A stretch of 64,000 nt of DNA from CTSoil-043 sp963821235 (GCA_963821235.1 CAWGCS010000001.1:310001-374000); one strand, 5' to 3'. Shown: positions 32,413 through 42,543, counted from the stretch's first letter. Made by a program: numbers and translations. Notes: a model not told the origin generated them from the sequence alone.

Positions 32413-32793
32413 TCAGTGGCTGCAGCCGCCCGGGCTGCCGCCGGAATCGGCCGTGCGGAACGAGGAGCCGCAGCCGCACGCCGCGACCGCGTTCGGGTTG
32501 TTGACGGTGAAGCCGGCGCCCATCAGCGTGTCGACGTAGTCGATCTGCGATCCGCGCAGGAGGTCGATGCTCTTCGTGTCGACGTAGACCCTGATCCCTT
32601 GGTCCTCGAGGACCTGGTCGTCGGTCGTCGGGGCGTCCTCGATCATCATCCCGTAGCGGAAGCCCGAGCAGCCTCCCGAATAGACGTAGACGCGGAGGCC
32701 GATCTCGGGGCTCGGCTCGCCGGCCGTGATCTCGCGCAGCTTTCCTGCCGCCGCGTCGGTGAGGCTGAGCACGGTCGGGCCGTTGTCGATCAT
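32413..32793 (-). CDS. erpA: Iron-sulfur cluster insertion protein (ErpA/IscA A-type carrier)
   Basis: A 126-residue A-type carrier. The three cluster-binding cysteines are C42 (YSGGCSGFRYG), C106 and C108 (AACGCGSSF). VDTLMGAGFTVNNPNA is typical. It receives Fe-S clusters from a scaffold and passes them to apoenzymes. An extra Gly-rich tail ends in C124-Ser-His, unusual for the family and possibly another metal ligand. ATG 32793 was chosen for the conserved start and AGGAGG 11 bases upstream. Confidence 0.93.
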   Translation of the reverse strand: MIDNGPTVLSLTDAAAGKLREITAGEPSPEIGLRVYVYSGGCSGFRYGMMIEDAPTTDDQVLEDQGIRVYVDTKSIDLLRGSQIDYVDTLMGAGFTVNNPNAVAACGCGSSFRTADSGGSPGGCSH

Positions 32794-32907
32794 CGGTGTC
32801 GCGTCCTCCTTGGGACGGGAAGAGGATGCCGGTCGATGCCGAATCCTAGGTGGTCGACGGGATTTCGACAAGCGACCCGCCGAAAACCGGCCGAGCGGGG
32901 GCCCTCC

Positions 32908-33330
32908 CTACTGGCCGGTGAACGGGGTGCAGATGACCCCGAGCCTGCCGCCGGTGCCCACGAAGCCGCCGTAGTCGGTGCCGTCCTTGCTGAAGCGGAC
33001 CATCCAGTACCAGTCCTTGGGCTTCCCGGTCTCGCTGGGGAACTGCCGCGGGTTGGCGCAGTCCGCGACGCCGACCGTCGTGGCCCGGACCTCCGAGAAC
33101 GGCCCGCTGGCGGCGACCTGGGCGTAGATCTCCTCGATGTAGCTCCCGCAGGGGGTCGACCGGAAGGGCCCGTCGCCGATGCACGAGATGACCGGCAGGT
33201 CCGGCGGCAGGGAGGCCTTCGCGGGCTCCGTCGGCCTGGCCGTGCCGGCGGGTCCGCCGCCACCGCCGCAGGCGGCCACCAGCAGCATCGAGGTGACGAC
33301 CAGTCCGAGCCCGCGAGCCCGAGCGCCCAT
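32908..33330 (-). CDS. Small lipoprotein of unknown function
   Basis: A 140-residue protein with lipobox LLVAAC (C21), a Gly/Pro/Thr linker and a compact domain of about 95 residues. That domain has four cysteines (in PVISCIGDG, STPCGSY, VADCANP and VICTPF) that could form two disulfides, and aromatic residues in DWYWMVRF. I do not recognise a family. AGGAGG lies 6 bases before the ATG. It would sit on the outer face of the cell membrane. Confidence 0.8.
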   Translation of the reverse strand: MGARARGLGLVVTSMLLVAACGGGGGPAGTARPTEPAKASLPPDLPVISCIGDGPFRSTPCGSYIEEIYAQVAASGPFSEVRATTVGVADCANPRQFPSETGKPKDWYWMVRFSKDGTDYGGFVGTGGRLGVICTPFTGQ

Positions 33331-33451
33331 GAACGACCTCCTCCAACCCCCGTGCGCCTCTGGCGCGAGAGCGTACGCGCGCGAGGGACGCCGGGCAAGA
33401 TGGCATCGCGCTTGCCGCGCCCGGGCCAGGTGGCGGAAACCGGGCGAGGGG

Positions 33452-34378
33452 CTACCGGCCGAAGCGGCGGGCGCGCTGCTGGTAGGTCCGGATCGCCCGC
33501 AGGAAGTCGATCTCGCGGAAGGCCGGCCAGTACGCGTCGCAGAAGTAGAACTCGCTGTAGGCGCTCTGCCAGGGCAGGAAGCCGGAGAGCCGGACCTCGC
33601 CGGACGTCCGGATGATCAGGTCCGGGTCGGTCGACCCGCGGGTGTAGAGCTGGTCCGCCAGGCGGTCGGCCGTCAGCGCGTCCGCCAGCGCTTCGGGAGG
33701 CGTGCCGTCGGCAACGAGGGCCCGGACGGCCGCCCGGGCCGCCTCGACGAGCTCGTCCCGGCCGGAGTAGCCGAGAGCAAGGGTCACGCGGAGGCCGGGC
33801 CGACCCCGCGTCTCGGCCTCGCCGCGCTCGGCGGCCTCGCGGAGCCGCTCCGGGAGGAGGTCGCGGCGGCCGATCACCTGGAGGCTCATGGCCATCCGCC
33901 GGGCCCGGTCCCGCTCGGCCAGCGCGTCCAGCGTCTGGCGGGCGATGTCCGTGATCGCCTCGACCTCCTCGGCGGATCGCTCGAGGTTCTCCAGCGAGAG
34001 GGCCCACAGGGTCACCTCCCGGATCCCCACCGCGGCGCACCAGTCGAGCAGCTCAACGGCCTTGTCCGCGCCGTGGCGGTGGCCCGTCCGGATCTCGCGG
34101 AAGCCGAGCTCCCGCGCCCAACGGCGATTGCCGTCCATGATCAGGGCGACGTGGTGGGGGACCGGATGGGCCAGGACGGCCGAACGGAGCCGGGCGGCGT
34201 AGAGGCGATAGACCGGAGCCAGGGAGGCATCGCGCGCCAGGCGCTCGAACGCGCGCGCGCGCGCGACGAGGCCAGCCGCACCGTGGATGCGCAGGACGCT
34301 CGGCGTGGCGGCGGGCGCGGCGACCGGCGGCGGGACCGCGGCGGGCTGCGGGTCGCGGGACACGGCGTCCTCCGGCAT
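33452..34378 (-). CDS. uppS: Undecaprenyl diphosphate synthase (cis-prenyltransferase)
   Basis: A 308-residue cis-prenyltransferase that condenses isopentenyl diphosphates to make the lipid carrier for peptidoglycan and other surface polymers. The catalytic Asp is D82 in HVALIMDGNRRWA. Conserved RTGHRHGADKAVELLDW, LWALSLENLERS, RTSGEVRLSGFLPWQ and AYSEFYFCDAYWP are all present. An N-terminal extension of about 70 Ala/Pro-rich residues is longer than usual and leaves the start (ATG 34378, weak ribosome site) somewhat uncertain. The frame is open further upstream only as the shadow of the thiolase gene. Confidence 0.93.
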   Translation of the reverse strand: MPEDAVSRDPQPAAVPPPVAAPAATPSVLRIHGAAGLVARARAFERLARDASLAPVYRLYAARLRSAVLAHPVPHHVALIMDGNRRWARELGFREIRTGHRHGADKAVELLDWCAAVGIREVTLWALSLENLERSAEEVEAITDIARQTLDALAERDRARRMAMSLQVIGRRDLLPERLREAAERGEAETRGRPGLRVTLALGYSGRDELVEAARAAVRALVADGTPPEALADALTADRLADQLYTRGSTDPDLIIRTSGEVRLSGFLPWQSAYSEFYFCDAYWPAFREIDFLRAIRTYQQRARRFGR

Positions 34379-34428
34379 CGGGAGTGACCGCTGCCTAGAC
34401 CCGCGGCGAGGGCGCCGTGTGACGACGC

Positions 34429-35658
<1,230 letters not shown>

Positions 35659-35664
35659 GGCCGG

Positions 35665-35670
35665 ATTCTA
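35665..35670 (-). promoter_or_regulatory. Candidate -10 (TAGAAT), leaderless start for the thiolase
   Basis: On the minus strand TAGAAT, close to the TATAAT consensus, ends 6 bases before ATG 35658. No Shine-Dalgarno is present. Confidence 0.55.
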
Positions 35671-35851
35671 GGCTGCCGCGCCGTCGAGGACGAGGCAGGC
35701 GGTACGACCGGTGGCAACGACTGGTACCAAAGGGGCTGCTGCGTGCTACCTGGCACCGGCGCAAGGTGTGCCGCAAGGTCCCGGGGCCACCCTCCGCTGG
35801 CCGGCGCGACCTGAGCGTGCGGCGTACCAGCCGGGGGGCTAGGAAGTGTCG

Positions 35852-36457
35852 ATGTCACGGGGGCGAAGGCGCCGCCCGCGCAAGCCGGGCGACCGGCAGG
35901 CGGGCCAGTCGCTCGTCGAGTTCGCGCTCGTGTTCCCGATCTTCATCCTCCTGACGCTCTTCCTCGTCGAATTCGCCTTCGTCTTCAGCGCCGTCCTCGG
36001 CGTCAACTTCGCCAGCCGGAACGCGGCGCTGGCCGCAGCCGAGGCGGGCAACGACCCGCTGGCAGACTGCGTCATCCTCCAGCAGGTCGAGGAATCGGTC
36101 GGCGCGCCGGGGAACAAGGCGAACATCCAGTCGGTCACGATCTACCGCACCGACCAGAGCGGATCGACGCGGCTGGCGACCCTGACCTACACGCGCGGCG
36201 GCCTGGGGACGACGTGCACGAAGGGCACCGTCACGATGTCGGTGCCGTACTCCTCGCCGTCCGGCTCGTACACGTTCGACCAGCGCTGCAACTTCCTGAA
36301 CGGCTGCGCGGACCTCGGCCGATCCCAGATCGACACGATCGGCATCGAGATCACCTATCGCCACACCTGGGTCACGCCGATCCGCAACTTCGGGATCGCC
36401 GGGACGGGCGCCACGCTCACCCAGTCCAACGCGATGCGGATGGAGCCCGTCCTGTGA
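35852..36457 (+). CDS. TadE-like pilus/appendage assembly protein 1
   Basis: A 201-residue TadE-family protein. A basic start and GQSLVEFALVFPIFILLTLF give the prepilin-like TadE signature (Gln-Ser-x-Val-Glu-Phe-Ala-x-x-x-Pro). The extracytoplasmic part has four cysteines (in DCVIL, TTCTKG and RCNFLNGC). ATG 35852 was chosen because AGGA (35841-35844) is 7 bases upstream; GTG 35846 is in frame but too close. Its stop overlaps the next start (GTGA). No Tad motor or secretin genes are nearby, so it depends on a system encoded elsewhere. Confidence 0.85.
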   Translation: MSRGRRRRPRKPGDRQAGQSLVEFALVFPIFILLTLFLVEFAFVFSAVLGVNFASRNAALAAAEAGNDPLADCVILQQVEESVGAPGNKANIQSVTIYRTDQSGSTRLATLTYTRGGLGTTCTKGTVTMSVPYSSPSGSYTFDQRCNFLNGCADLGRSQIDTIGIEITYRHTWVTPIRNFGIAGTGATLTQSNAMRMEPVL

Positions 36458-37143
36458 GGCGCCTGGCGATGCCCCGGCGCGGCATGGTCGTGGCACGGCC
36501 GGGCGGGGACCCGCAGCGAGCCTCCCGCGGGCAGGGCGTCGTCGAGTTCGCCATCCTCGTTCCGGTCTTCCTGCTCCTGCTCCTGGGGATGCTGGAGTTC
36601 GGGTTCGCCTTCGACCAGAACCTGACCCTGGAGTACGCGACGCGCGAGGGTGCCCGCGTGGGTTCGGCCCTCGCCAACGGCGGAGGCAAGCTGGGGTGCC
36701 CGCCCCCCGCCGGCACGGTCTCGGGCGGATCGCCCAACTGGCAAGGCGTGGATCCCCAGATCCTGGCCGCCGTCCAGCGCGTGCTCCTGTCGCCCGGCTC
36801 CAGGGTCGTGCCGGCAACCGGGATGCGGGTCCTGATCTGGAAGGCGAACGCATCGGGCCAGCCGGTGGCGGGGACCACCAACACCTGGCAGTTCACCGGG
36901 ATCGGCTCGGGCCCGACGGTCGACGGCCAGGCGATCGCCTTCAGCCTGGTCTCCCAGAGCTGGAACGCCTGCAACCGGGTCAACGGCGGCACCAGCGGCC
37001 CCGACTCGATCGGCGTCAGCCTGACCCATGTCTACACGTTCCAGACGCCCCTGGGCGGCATCCTCAGGTTCCTCGGCGGCTCCTCCTCGGGCACCCTGAC
37101 GATGTCGGACCGGACCGTCATGGCCCTGAACCCGACCGACTGA
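36454..37143 (+). CDS. TadE-like pilus/appendage assembly protein 2
   Basis: A 229-residue TadE-like protein with RGQGVVEFAILVPVFLLLLL followed by GMLEFGFAFDQNLTLEYATR, including the conserved Glu five residues into the hydrophobic segment. The outside domain has a cysteine pair and ends in TMSDRTVMALNP. GTG 36454 overlaps the previous stop; an ATG five codons in (36469) is an alternative start. It is the middle gene of a three-gene appendage cluster. Confidence 0.85.
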   Translation: MRRLAMPRRGMVVARPGGDPQRASRGQGVVEFAILVPVFLLLLLGMLEFGFAFDQNLTLEYATREGARVGSALANGGGKLGCPPPAGTVSGGSPNWQGVDPQILAAVQRVLLSPGSRVVPATGMRVLIWKANASGQPVAGTTNTWQFTGIGSGPTVDGQAIAFSLVSQSWNACNRVNGGTSGPDSIGVSLTHVYTFQTPLGGILRFLGGSSSGTLTMSDRTVMALNPTD

Positions 37144-37150
37144 GGAAGCG

Positions 37151-39334
37151 ATGATGGACAAGCAGCTCGCAAGCCGGGCCCACGGACGCAAGCGATCGCG
37201 CGGCCAGGTGCTCGTCATCTTCGCCCTGAGCGCGTTCGTCTTCGTCGGCATGTGCGCCGTCGTCGTGGACGTCGCCTGGTACTGGGCCAACACCCTGCGC
37301 GTGCAGCGCGCCGCCGACGCCGCGGCGCTGGCCGGCGCGGTCCTCCTGCCCGGCAAGGTCAACACCGGCAGCGACAACGCATACCTGCGGGCGAGGAACG
37401 AGGCCACCAAGAACGGCTACACGGCCGGCGGCGGCGTGATCGTGACCCCGGTCCAGGACTCGCAGGACCCGCAGGCCCACCCGTCGGGCGGCGGCAACCC
37501 ACGCCGGCTGAACGTCTACATCTCGGCCCCCGTCCCCACCTTCTTCATGCGCGTCTTCGGGATCAACTCGATCACGGCGACCCGTTCCGCGAAGGCCGAG
37601 TACGTCCTCCCGGTCCCCATGGGCAGCCCCCAGAACTACTACGGGGTCGGCCTGTTCATCGGGGCCGGCAAGAACACGGGCCTCAAGGCCGGGACGCCGT
37701 CCGGCACCGGCTGGTCGAACGCGTCCAACGCTAACGGCAGCAACGACAACAGCTACGCGTCCTCGGGCACCACGAACGGGGCCAACCAGAAGTGGGGCAC
37801 GTTCGGGCTGCAGGGGACGTTCGACGCCATCGACCCGATCGACGGCATCGAGGTCCGGGTGGCGGCGCGGCGCCAGGGAACGGGCACCCCGTCGAGCGCT
37901 TGCCAGCTCCGGGTCCAGCTGTCGTGGGACGGCGGCACGAGCTGGGCTCCGTCCTCCCCCACGCTCGACACCACGATCACGCTCCCTTCGAGCGAGGGGA
38001 CCTTCACCCTGGGCGACGCGGCGTCCACGGTCGACTGGTCCGGCCACACGTGGACCCGCGCCGACCTGGCCGACGGCATGTTCGTGGTCCGCCTGACGTT
38101 CAACAAGCAGTCGTGCGCCAGCGGCCTCCAGGCCCAGGTCGACACGCTCCAGGTGCGGGTGACGAGCCAGGCCGGGCCGAGATCCATCTACGCCCCGGAC
38201 GGGACGCTGCTCGCGCCGCAGAACTTCTGGGGCGCCATGCAGAGCCAGGGCGCGCCGAACATCCAGGGCGACGCGTTCATGACCAAATACCAGGACCGCG
38301 GCCCGATCACCCTCAACGGCATCGATGCCGCGCAGGACCCGGACGCGTACTGGGACCCCGACGCGTACTACAACTACGACGTCGAGATGCCCGCCGGGGC
38401 GACCAACGGCCAGGTCTGGCTCTTCGACCCCGGCTTCTGCGAGGTCGCGACCACCCAGGGAACGGGTGAATCGTGGACGATCGGCGGGAGCAACGGCTAC
38501 TCGAGCGCGATGCCGGTGAGCTCCTACTACGACCTCCTCAACACGAACGCGACGCCGTACGACCTGAACGACGACATCACGGTCTCGACGTCGGGGACCA
38601 CCTTCCAGAACCTGAGCCTGGACGACAGCACGCTCGGCGGCACCAACGGGTCCGGCAGCTGCCAGGGCCTCGCCTGGCACAGCGGCTGGTGGCTCCTGGG
38701 CAGCGGCCTCACCGGCGGCGCCGACGGGACGACGTATCGCGTGCACACCCACTCGGACGCGGCCAACCAGGACAACGCCACCGCCCTCAACGCCTTCGCG
38801 ATCTGGGCCACCGCCTCCAACGGCACCCCGCGGGTCTACGGCGCAGGAGCCATGGAGGGATACGTCCGCCTGCCCGGCGGCCAGGCCTCGCAGTTCTACC
38901 TGTCCCAGATCGATGCCGTCCACGCCGGCAAGACGATGCAGATCGACCTGTGGGACCCGGGCGACACCGGGTCGCTGTCCGCGAGCCTCCAGATCCTCCA
39001 GCCCACCACCGGCGGCTACACGCCGGCCTCGTTCTCCTACAAGGCGACCCGCGGCTCGACCGACGCGAACGCCTCCAACTGCTCCGCGGGGTCCGGCAGC
39101 GGGACCTCGGTGACGACCAACACGGGTGGCAACTCCCTCTACAACGGCTGCTGGCTGCGCATCACGATCGTCCTCTCCGACAGCTACTCGGCGCCGACGC
39201 CGCCCGGCGAGACCGAGGGCGGGTGGTGGAAGATCAAGTACACGATGGGCGGCTCGACCTCGAGCTACAGCACCGACCTCACCACCTGGAAGGTCCAGAT
39301 CCTGGGCAACCCGGTCCACCTCGTCGTCCCGTAG
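37151..39334 (+). CDS. Large TadG-like surface protein
   Basis: A 727-residue protein. The TadG/Flp N-terminus is RSRGQVLVIFALSAFVFVGM with the following VVVDVAWYWANTLRVQRAAD and AAALAGAVLLPGK. The remaining 600 residues are Ser/Thr/Asn/Gly-rich, beta-type and extracytoplasmic, with few charges and several cysteines. Typical TadG proteins are about 350-450 residues, so the outer part is expanded and could be adhesive. Two adjacent ATGs (37151, 37154) are possible; AGGAAG at 37143-37148 fits the second better. It ends the cluster begun by two TadE-like genes. Base composition is like its neighbours. Confidence 0.85.
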   Translation: MMDKQLASRAHGRKRSRGQVLVIFALSAFVFVGMCAVVVDVAWYWANTLRVQRAADAAALAGAVLLPGKVNTGSDNAYLRARNEATKNGYTAGGGVIVTPVQDSQDPQAHPSGGGNPRRLNVYISAPVPTFFMRVFGINSITATRSAKAEYVLPVPMGSPQNYYGVGLFIGAGKNTGLKAGTPSGTGWSNASNANGSNDNSYASSGTTNGANQKWGTFGLQGTFDAIDPIDGIEVRVAARRQGTGTPSSACQLRVQLSWDGGTSWAPSSPTLDTTITLPSSEGTFTLGDAASTVDWSGHTWTRADLADGMFVVRLTFNKQSCASGLQAQVDTLQVRVTSQAGPRSIYAPDGTLLAPQNFWGAMQSQGAPNIQGDAFMTKYQDRGPITLNGIDAAQDPDAYWDPDAYYNYDVEMPAGATNGQVWLFDPGFCEVATTQGTGESWTIGGSNGYSSAMPVSSYYDLLNTNATPYDLNDDITVSTSGTTFQNLSLDDSTLGGTNGSGSCQGLAWHSGWWLLGSGLTGGADGTTYRVHTHSDAANQDNATALNAFAIWATASNGTPRVYGAGAMEGYVRLPGGQASQFYLSQIDAVHAGKTMQIDLWDPGDTGSLSASLQILQPTTGGYTPASFSYKATRGSTDANASNCSAGSGSGTSVTTNTGGNSLYNGCWLRITIVLSDSYSAPTPPGETEGGWWKIKYTMGGSTSSYSTDLTTWKVQILGNPVHLVVP

Positions 39335-39374
39335 CGGCGGTCCGGCTGGTCGTGCCGTAGGCCCTGCCGCGACG

Positions 39375-39911
39375 ATGGAGCGGCAGTTCGGGCGCGGTAT
39401 CCTGGCCCTCGTGGAGGGCGACATCACGACCATCGCGGCGGACGCGATCGGGAACGCCGCGAACGCGGCGCTGGCCGGCGGGGGCGGCGTCGACGGGGCG
39501 ATCCACCGGGCCGGCGGGCCGGCGATCATGGCCGAGCTGCGGGCCCGGCACGGGCACGGGACGCCGACGGGGACCGCCGTGGCGACCGGCGCCGGCAACC
39601 TCCCCGCCCGCTGGGTGATCCACGCCGTCGGGCCAATCTGGCGCGGCGGCCGGCACGGGGAGCCGGAGCTCCTCGCGGCCGCCTACCGCTCGGCGCTGGA
39701 CGCGGCGATCGACCTGGGCGCCCGGACCCTCACCCTGCCGGCGATCAGCGCCGGCATCTACGGCTACCCCCTCGGTGCGGCCGCGGGCATCGCGGTGGGC
39801 ACCGTCGCCGCTGCCCTGCGCGAGGGCGCCGCCCTGGACCGGGTGACCTTCGTCCTCTACGCTGGCGACACGCTGGCCGGCTTCGAGCGGGCCCTCGCCG
39901 CCGTCCCCTGA
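39375..39911 (+). CDS. Macro-domain protein (ADP-ribose/O-acetyl-ADP-ribose hydrolase type)
   Basis: A 178-residue macro domain. VEGDITTIAADAIGNAANAA and LAGGGGVDGAIHRAGGPAI carry the catalytic Asn/Asp region and ADP-ribose diphosphate loop, and LPAISAGIYGYPLGAAA is the second phosphate loop. It resembles MacroD-type enzymes that remove ADP-ribose from proteins or deacetylate O-acetyl-ADP-ribose. It ends 39 bases from an opposite-strand gene. Confidence 0.92.
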   Translation: MERQFGRGILALVEGDITTIAADAIGNAANAALAGGGGVDGAIHRAGGPAIMAELRARHGHGTPTGTAVATGAGNLPARWVIHAVGPIWRGGRHGEPELLAAAYRSALDAAIDLGARTLTLPAISAGIYGYPLGAAAGIAVGTVAAALREGAALDRVTFVLYAGDTLAGFERALAAVP

Positions 39912-39918
39912 GCGGAAC

Positions 39919-39940
39919 GGCGTCCCCGAGGCGGGGCGCC
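39919..39940. terminator. Imperfect GC hairpin between convergent macro-domain and DUF1444-like genes
   Basis: GGCGTCCCC (39919-39927) pairs with GGGGCGCC (39933-39940) with one bulged T and a GAGGC loop. It occupies the gap between convergent stops. No T-tract. Confidence 0.45.
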
Positions 39941-39950
39941 AGCCGGGTCG

Positions 39951-40610
39951 TCAGGCCGTCGCGCCGAGCTCGAAGAGGACGAGGCGTCCGTCGCGGAGCT
40001 CGAAGACCCGGCGGTCGATCGCCTCGTCGGAGTCGCCCGCGTATTCGAGGACGAAGTCGGCGAAGAGCGGCGCGAACTCCGCATCGTCGGGGCAGAGGCG
40101 GCCGGCGACGAGCAGGTGGCGGGCCGGCAGGCCGACGAGAACGCGATACGCGTCTCCACCCAGCTCCTGCTGGAGGCGCGCCACGGCCTCCGGGAGGAGG
40201 ATCCGGCTGGCGTCCCAGCCGTCGCCGGTGTCCGAGGAGACGACCCGTCGCCGTTCGGCCGCGTCGATCGACCACGGCGCGTCCGCTGACCAGGCCCCCA
40301 GGTTGCGGTAGGCGGCCTCCCGCAGCGTTGCCGCCGAGACGCCCCAGGCGGAGAGGTGGTCCCCGTTGGCGAGGACGTCGAAGCCGCCGGCGGCGAGCGC
40401 GTAGGCGACCGAGAGGTCGACCGGGCCGTCGTCGAGGAGCGGGTCGACGTTGCCGGCCGCGCTCGACGGGTTCGTCAGCGTCGCCAGGCGCAGCCCGACC
40501 GTGCCGGCCGCGCGGAGCACGGGGAAGAGATGTGGTGCGGCGGCCTCCCACGAATGCTCGGCGCTCAGCGAGATCGGGGCGACCGCGGCGGTGGCCTCGG
40601 CGTCGTCCAT
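39951..40610 (-). CDS. DUF1444 (YtpQ)-like protein
   Basis: A 219-residue soluble protein. Features that recall the DUF1444/YtpQ family are LSAEHSWEAAAPHLFPVLR near the start, WGVSAATLREAAYRNLGAW in the middle, DTGDGWDASRILLP, and a late strand RVLVGLPARHLLVAGR. The family function is not known. It is 29 bases downstream of the enoyl-CoA hydratase gene and probably cotranscribed with it. Confidence 0.65.
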   Translation of the reverse strand: MDDAEATAAVAPISLSAEHSWEAAAPHLFPVLRAAGTVGLRLATLTNPSSAAGNVDPLLDDGPVDLSVAYALAAGGFDVLANGDHLSAWGVSAATLREAAYRNLGAWSADAPWSIDAAERRRVVSSDTGDGWDASRILLPEAVARLQQELGGDAYRVLVGLPARHLLVAGRLCPDDAEFAPLFADFVLEYAGDSDEAIDRRVFELRDGRLVLFELGATA

Positions 40611-40639
40611 GCGGGCTGCGTCCTCCGTCGTCGGCGTCC

Positions 40640-41524
40640 CTAGGATGCGCCATCTGGCGGCGGAACGGAAGGCGTGGTCGCACGCCAGTGGGCCGGACGG
40701 CGGTCCAGGAAGGCCCGCATCCCCTCCACCTGGTCGGGCGTCCCGAAGAGCGCGCGGAAGAGGTCCCGCTCAGCGCGCAGTCCGTCCGCCAGGGGGCCCT
40801 CGAAGGCAATCCGCACGGCGGCGACCGCGGCGCGCACCGCCTCGTCGGGCTGGGCGGCGACCACCGCCGCGAGGTCCAGGGCCGCGGCGAGCGTCCCGGC
40901 GGCCGGCACCAGGCGCGTGACGATGCCGAGGCGTTCGGCCTCCGCCGCCGGCACGCGGCGACCCGTCAGGACGAGGTCCATCGTGCGGCCCTTCCCGATC
41001 GCCCGGGCCAGGCGCTGCGTGCCGCCGGCACCGGGGATGATCCCCAGGCCGATCTCCGGCTGGCCGAACGTGGCGTCGTCGCCGGCCACCACCATGTCGC
41101 AGGCGAGGGCGAGCTCGGCCCCGCCGCCGAGGGCGTAGCCGCGGACGGCGGCGATCGTCGGGGTCGCCACGGCGGCGACCCGATCCCAGCCGCGGAAGCC
41201 AGGCGCCTCCGCCAGGCTGGCCGCCGTCTGCTCGGCCAGCTCGGCGACGTCCGCGCCGGCCGCGAACGCGCGCGTCCCGGCGCCCGTGATCACGATGGCC
41301 CGGCAGGCAGGATCGGCGTCCAGCGTCTCCACGGCCTCGGCGAGGCGCAGGAGCAGGGCGAAGCTGAGCGCATTGAGGGCGCGCGGCCGGTTCAGCGTGA
41401 CGAGGGCGACGCCGTCGAGGGGCTCCGCAGGGTCCACCACGGAGCCGTCGGAACCGCGCCGCAGCGCGGGGTGCTCGACGAGGACGAGGTCGGCCGGCCG
41501 GTCGCCGGCTGCATGGTCGGTCAC
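40640..41524 (-). CDS. Enoyl-CoA hydratase/isomerase family protein
   Basis: A 294-residue crotonase-fold enzyme. LNRPRALNALSFALLLRLAE, the oxyanion loop AFAAGADVAEL and YALGGGAELALACD, plus FGQPEIGLGIIPGAGGTQRL with the likely catalytic Glu (E in QPEIGLG), are all standard. It hydrates 2-enoyl-CoA in beta-oxidation-type pathways. GTG 41524 was chosen because GGGGAGA lies 7-8 bases upstream; a longer ATG start at 41566 adds 14 residues. It could act with the thiolase at 34429. Confidence 0.93.
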   Translation of the reverse strand: MTDHAAGDRPADLVLVEHPALRRGSDGSVVDPAEPLDGVALVTLNRPRALNALSFALLLRLAEAVETLDADPACRAIVITGAGTRAFAAGADVAELAEQTAASLAEAPGFRGWDRVAAVATPTIAAVRGYALGGGAELALACDMVVAGDDATFGQPEIGLGIIPGAGGTQRLARAIGKGRTMDLVLTGRRVPAAEAERLGIVTRLVPAAGTLAAALDLAAVVAAQPDEAVRAAVAAVRIAFEGPLADGLRAERDLFRALFGTPDQVEGMRAFLDRRPAHWRATTPSVPPPDGAS

Positions 41525-41674
41525 GTCGTCTCTCCCCGGATGCGCCGACGAAGTCAGCGGCGTCACCGCCAGTATCCACCGGCTCGCCAGCCGCCACGGG
41601 CCGGCCTGGCGGGCCCGGCCCTCGGCCGCGCGCCCGAGCCCGGGCCGGCGCCGCGCCTCGGGTCGCCCCGCCCC

Positions 41675-42460
41675 CTAGCCCTGCGCCCGGGCCTCGGCGA
41701 CGGTCGCGGTCGAGCGGTAGAAGGTCTCGAGGCCGGCGAGGAAGAGGCCCGGCCGCTTCGAAGGCACCTCGTGGGGGCAGTCGGGGACGACGAAGAGGCG
41801 GGCGTCGGGGAGCTGCCGCGCGAGGGCCCATGCCTGGCCGACGGGCACGATCGGGTCGCGATCGCCGACGACCACCATGGCGGGGGCGTCCACCAGGCGA
41901 AGGTCGGCAGGCGTCGGGGGCGCCTGTCCGGCGACGAAGTCCGAGATCGCCGGCATGAGCCGCCGCCAGGCGCCGGGGCCCTGGACGGGGTCGTGACGGC
42001 GGGCCAGCGCCGTGGCCCAGGCCGGGTCGTGGCGCTCGATCCGCTCGACATCGGCCAGGTGCCGGATCACGCTCGTGCGCGGCTCGCGCTCCGTGGCGGT
42101 GCTCACCAGGACGAGCGTGCGGATGCGGCCGGGGTTGCGCGTCGCGTAGGCCAGGGCGGTCGCTCCGCCCATCGAGAACCCGACGAGGTGGAAGGTCGCC
42201 AGGCCGAGGGCGTCGACCAGGCCGGCAAGGTCGGCGACGAGGTCGTCGAGCCGGAGGCCGAGCCCGGCGTCGTAGGCGGTGGTCGCGTGGCCCCGGGCGT
42301 CGGGGAGATGGCAGGTGAACGACTGGGCGAGGCGTGGCAGCTGGGCCCCGAAGTCCTCGCGCCCGGACGAGGAGGCGCCGTGGAGGAGGACGAGCGGCGG
42401 CCCGGCGCCACGGACCAGGCAGCCGATCCGGAGCCCGTTGGCGACGACGACGTCGGTCAC
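41675..42460 (-). CDS. Alpha/beta hydrolase
   Basis: A 261-residue hydrolase. LVLLHGASSSG forms the oxyanion region, S96 in GFSMGG is the nucleophile, D in VVGDRDPIVP and H in PDCPHEVP complete the triad. It resembles 3-oxoadipate enol-lactonase/BioH-type esterases, but the substrate cannot be fixed. The start is GTG 42460, with TAGACT (42467-42472) ending 6 bases upstream and no Shine-Dalgarno. It diverges from the gene at 42557. Confidence 0.9.
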   Translation of the reverse strand: MTDVVVANGLRIGCLVRGAGPPLVLLHGASSSGREDFGAQLPRLAQSFTCHLPDARGHATTAYDAGLGLRLDDLVADLAGLVDALGLATFHLVGFSMGGATALAYATRNPGRIRTLVLVSTATEREPRTSVIRHLADVERIERHDPAWATALARRHDPVQGPGAWRRLMPAISDFVAGQAPPTPADLRLVDAPAMVVVGDRDPIVPVGQAWALARQLPDARLFVVPDCPHEVPSKRPGLFLAGLETFYRSTATVAEARAQG

Positions 42461-42466
42461 CCGCGG

Positions 42467-42472
42467 AGTCTA
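42467..42472 (-). promoter_or_regulatory. Candidate -10 (TAGACT), leaderless start for the alpha/beta hydrolase
   Basis: On the minus strand TAGACT ends 6 bases before GTG 42460, the same hexamer and spacing as at 10825-10830. Confidence 0.5.
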
Positions 42473-42543
42473 GCCGCGGCCTCGTGGCGGCCGGCCCGTC
42501 GCGGCAGTCGGGCGCCGGTGGGCTCGCCCGGCGGATCGGACGC

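Noticed and set aside
35748..35775. Possible sigma54 promoter (TGGCAC...) before the TadE-like genes
   Set aside because: The -24 TGGCAC is present, but the -12 element does not read TTGC at the right spacing.
37118..39598. 826-codon open frame on the minus strand opposite the TadG-like gene
   Set aside because: The opposite frame of a high-GC gene stays open by codon bias. The translation is Arg/Gly/Val-rich without any recognisable motif, while the plus strand gives a TadG-type protein.
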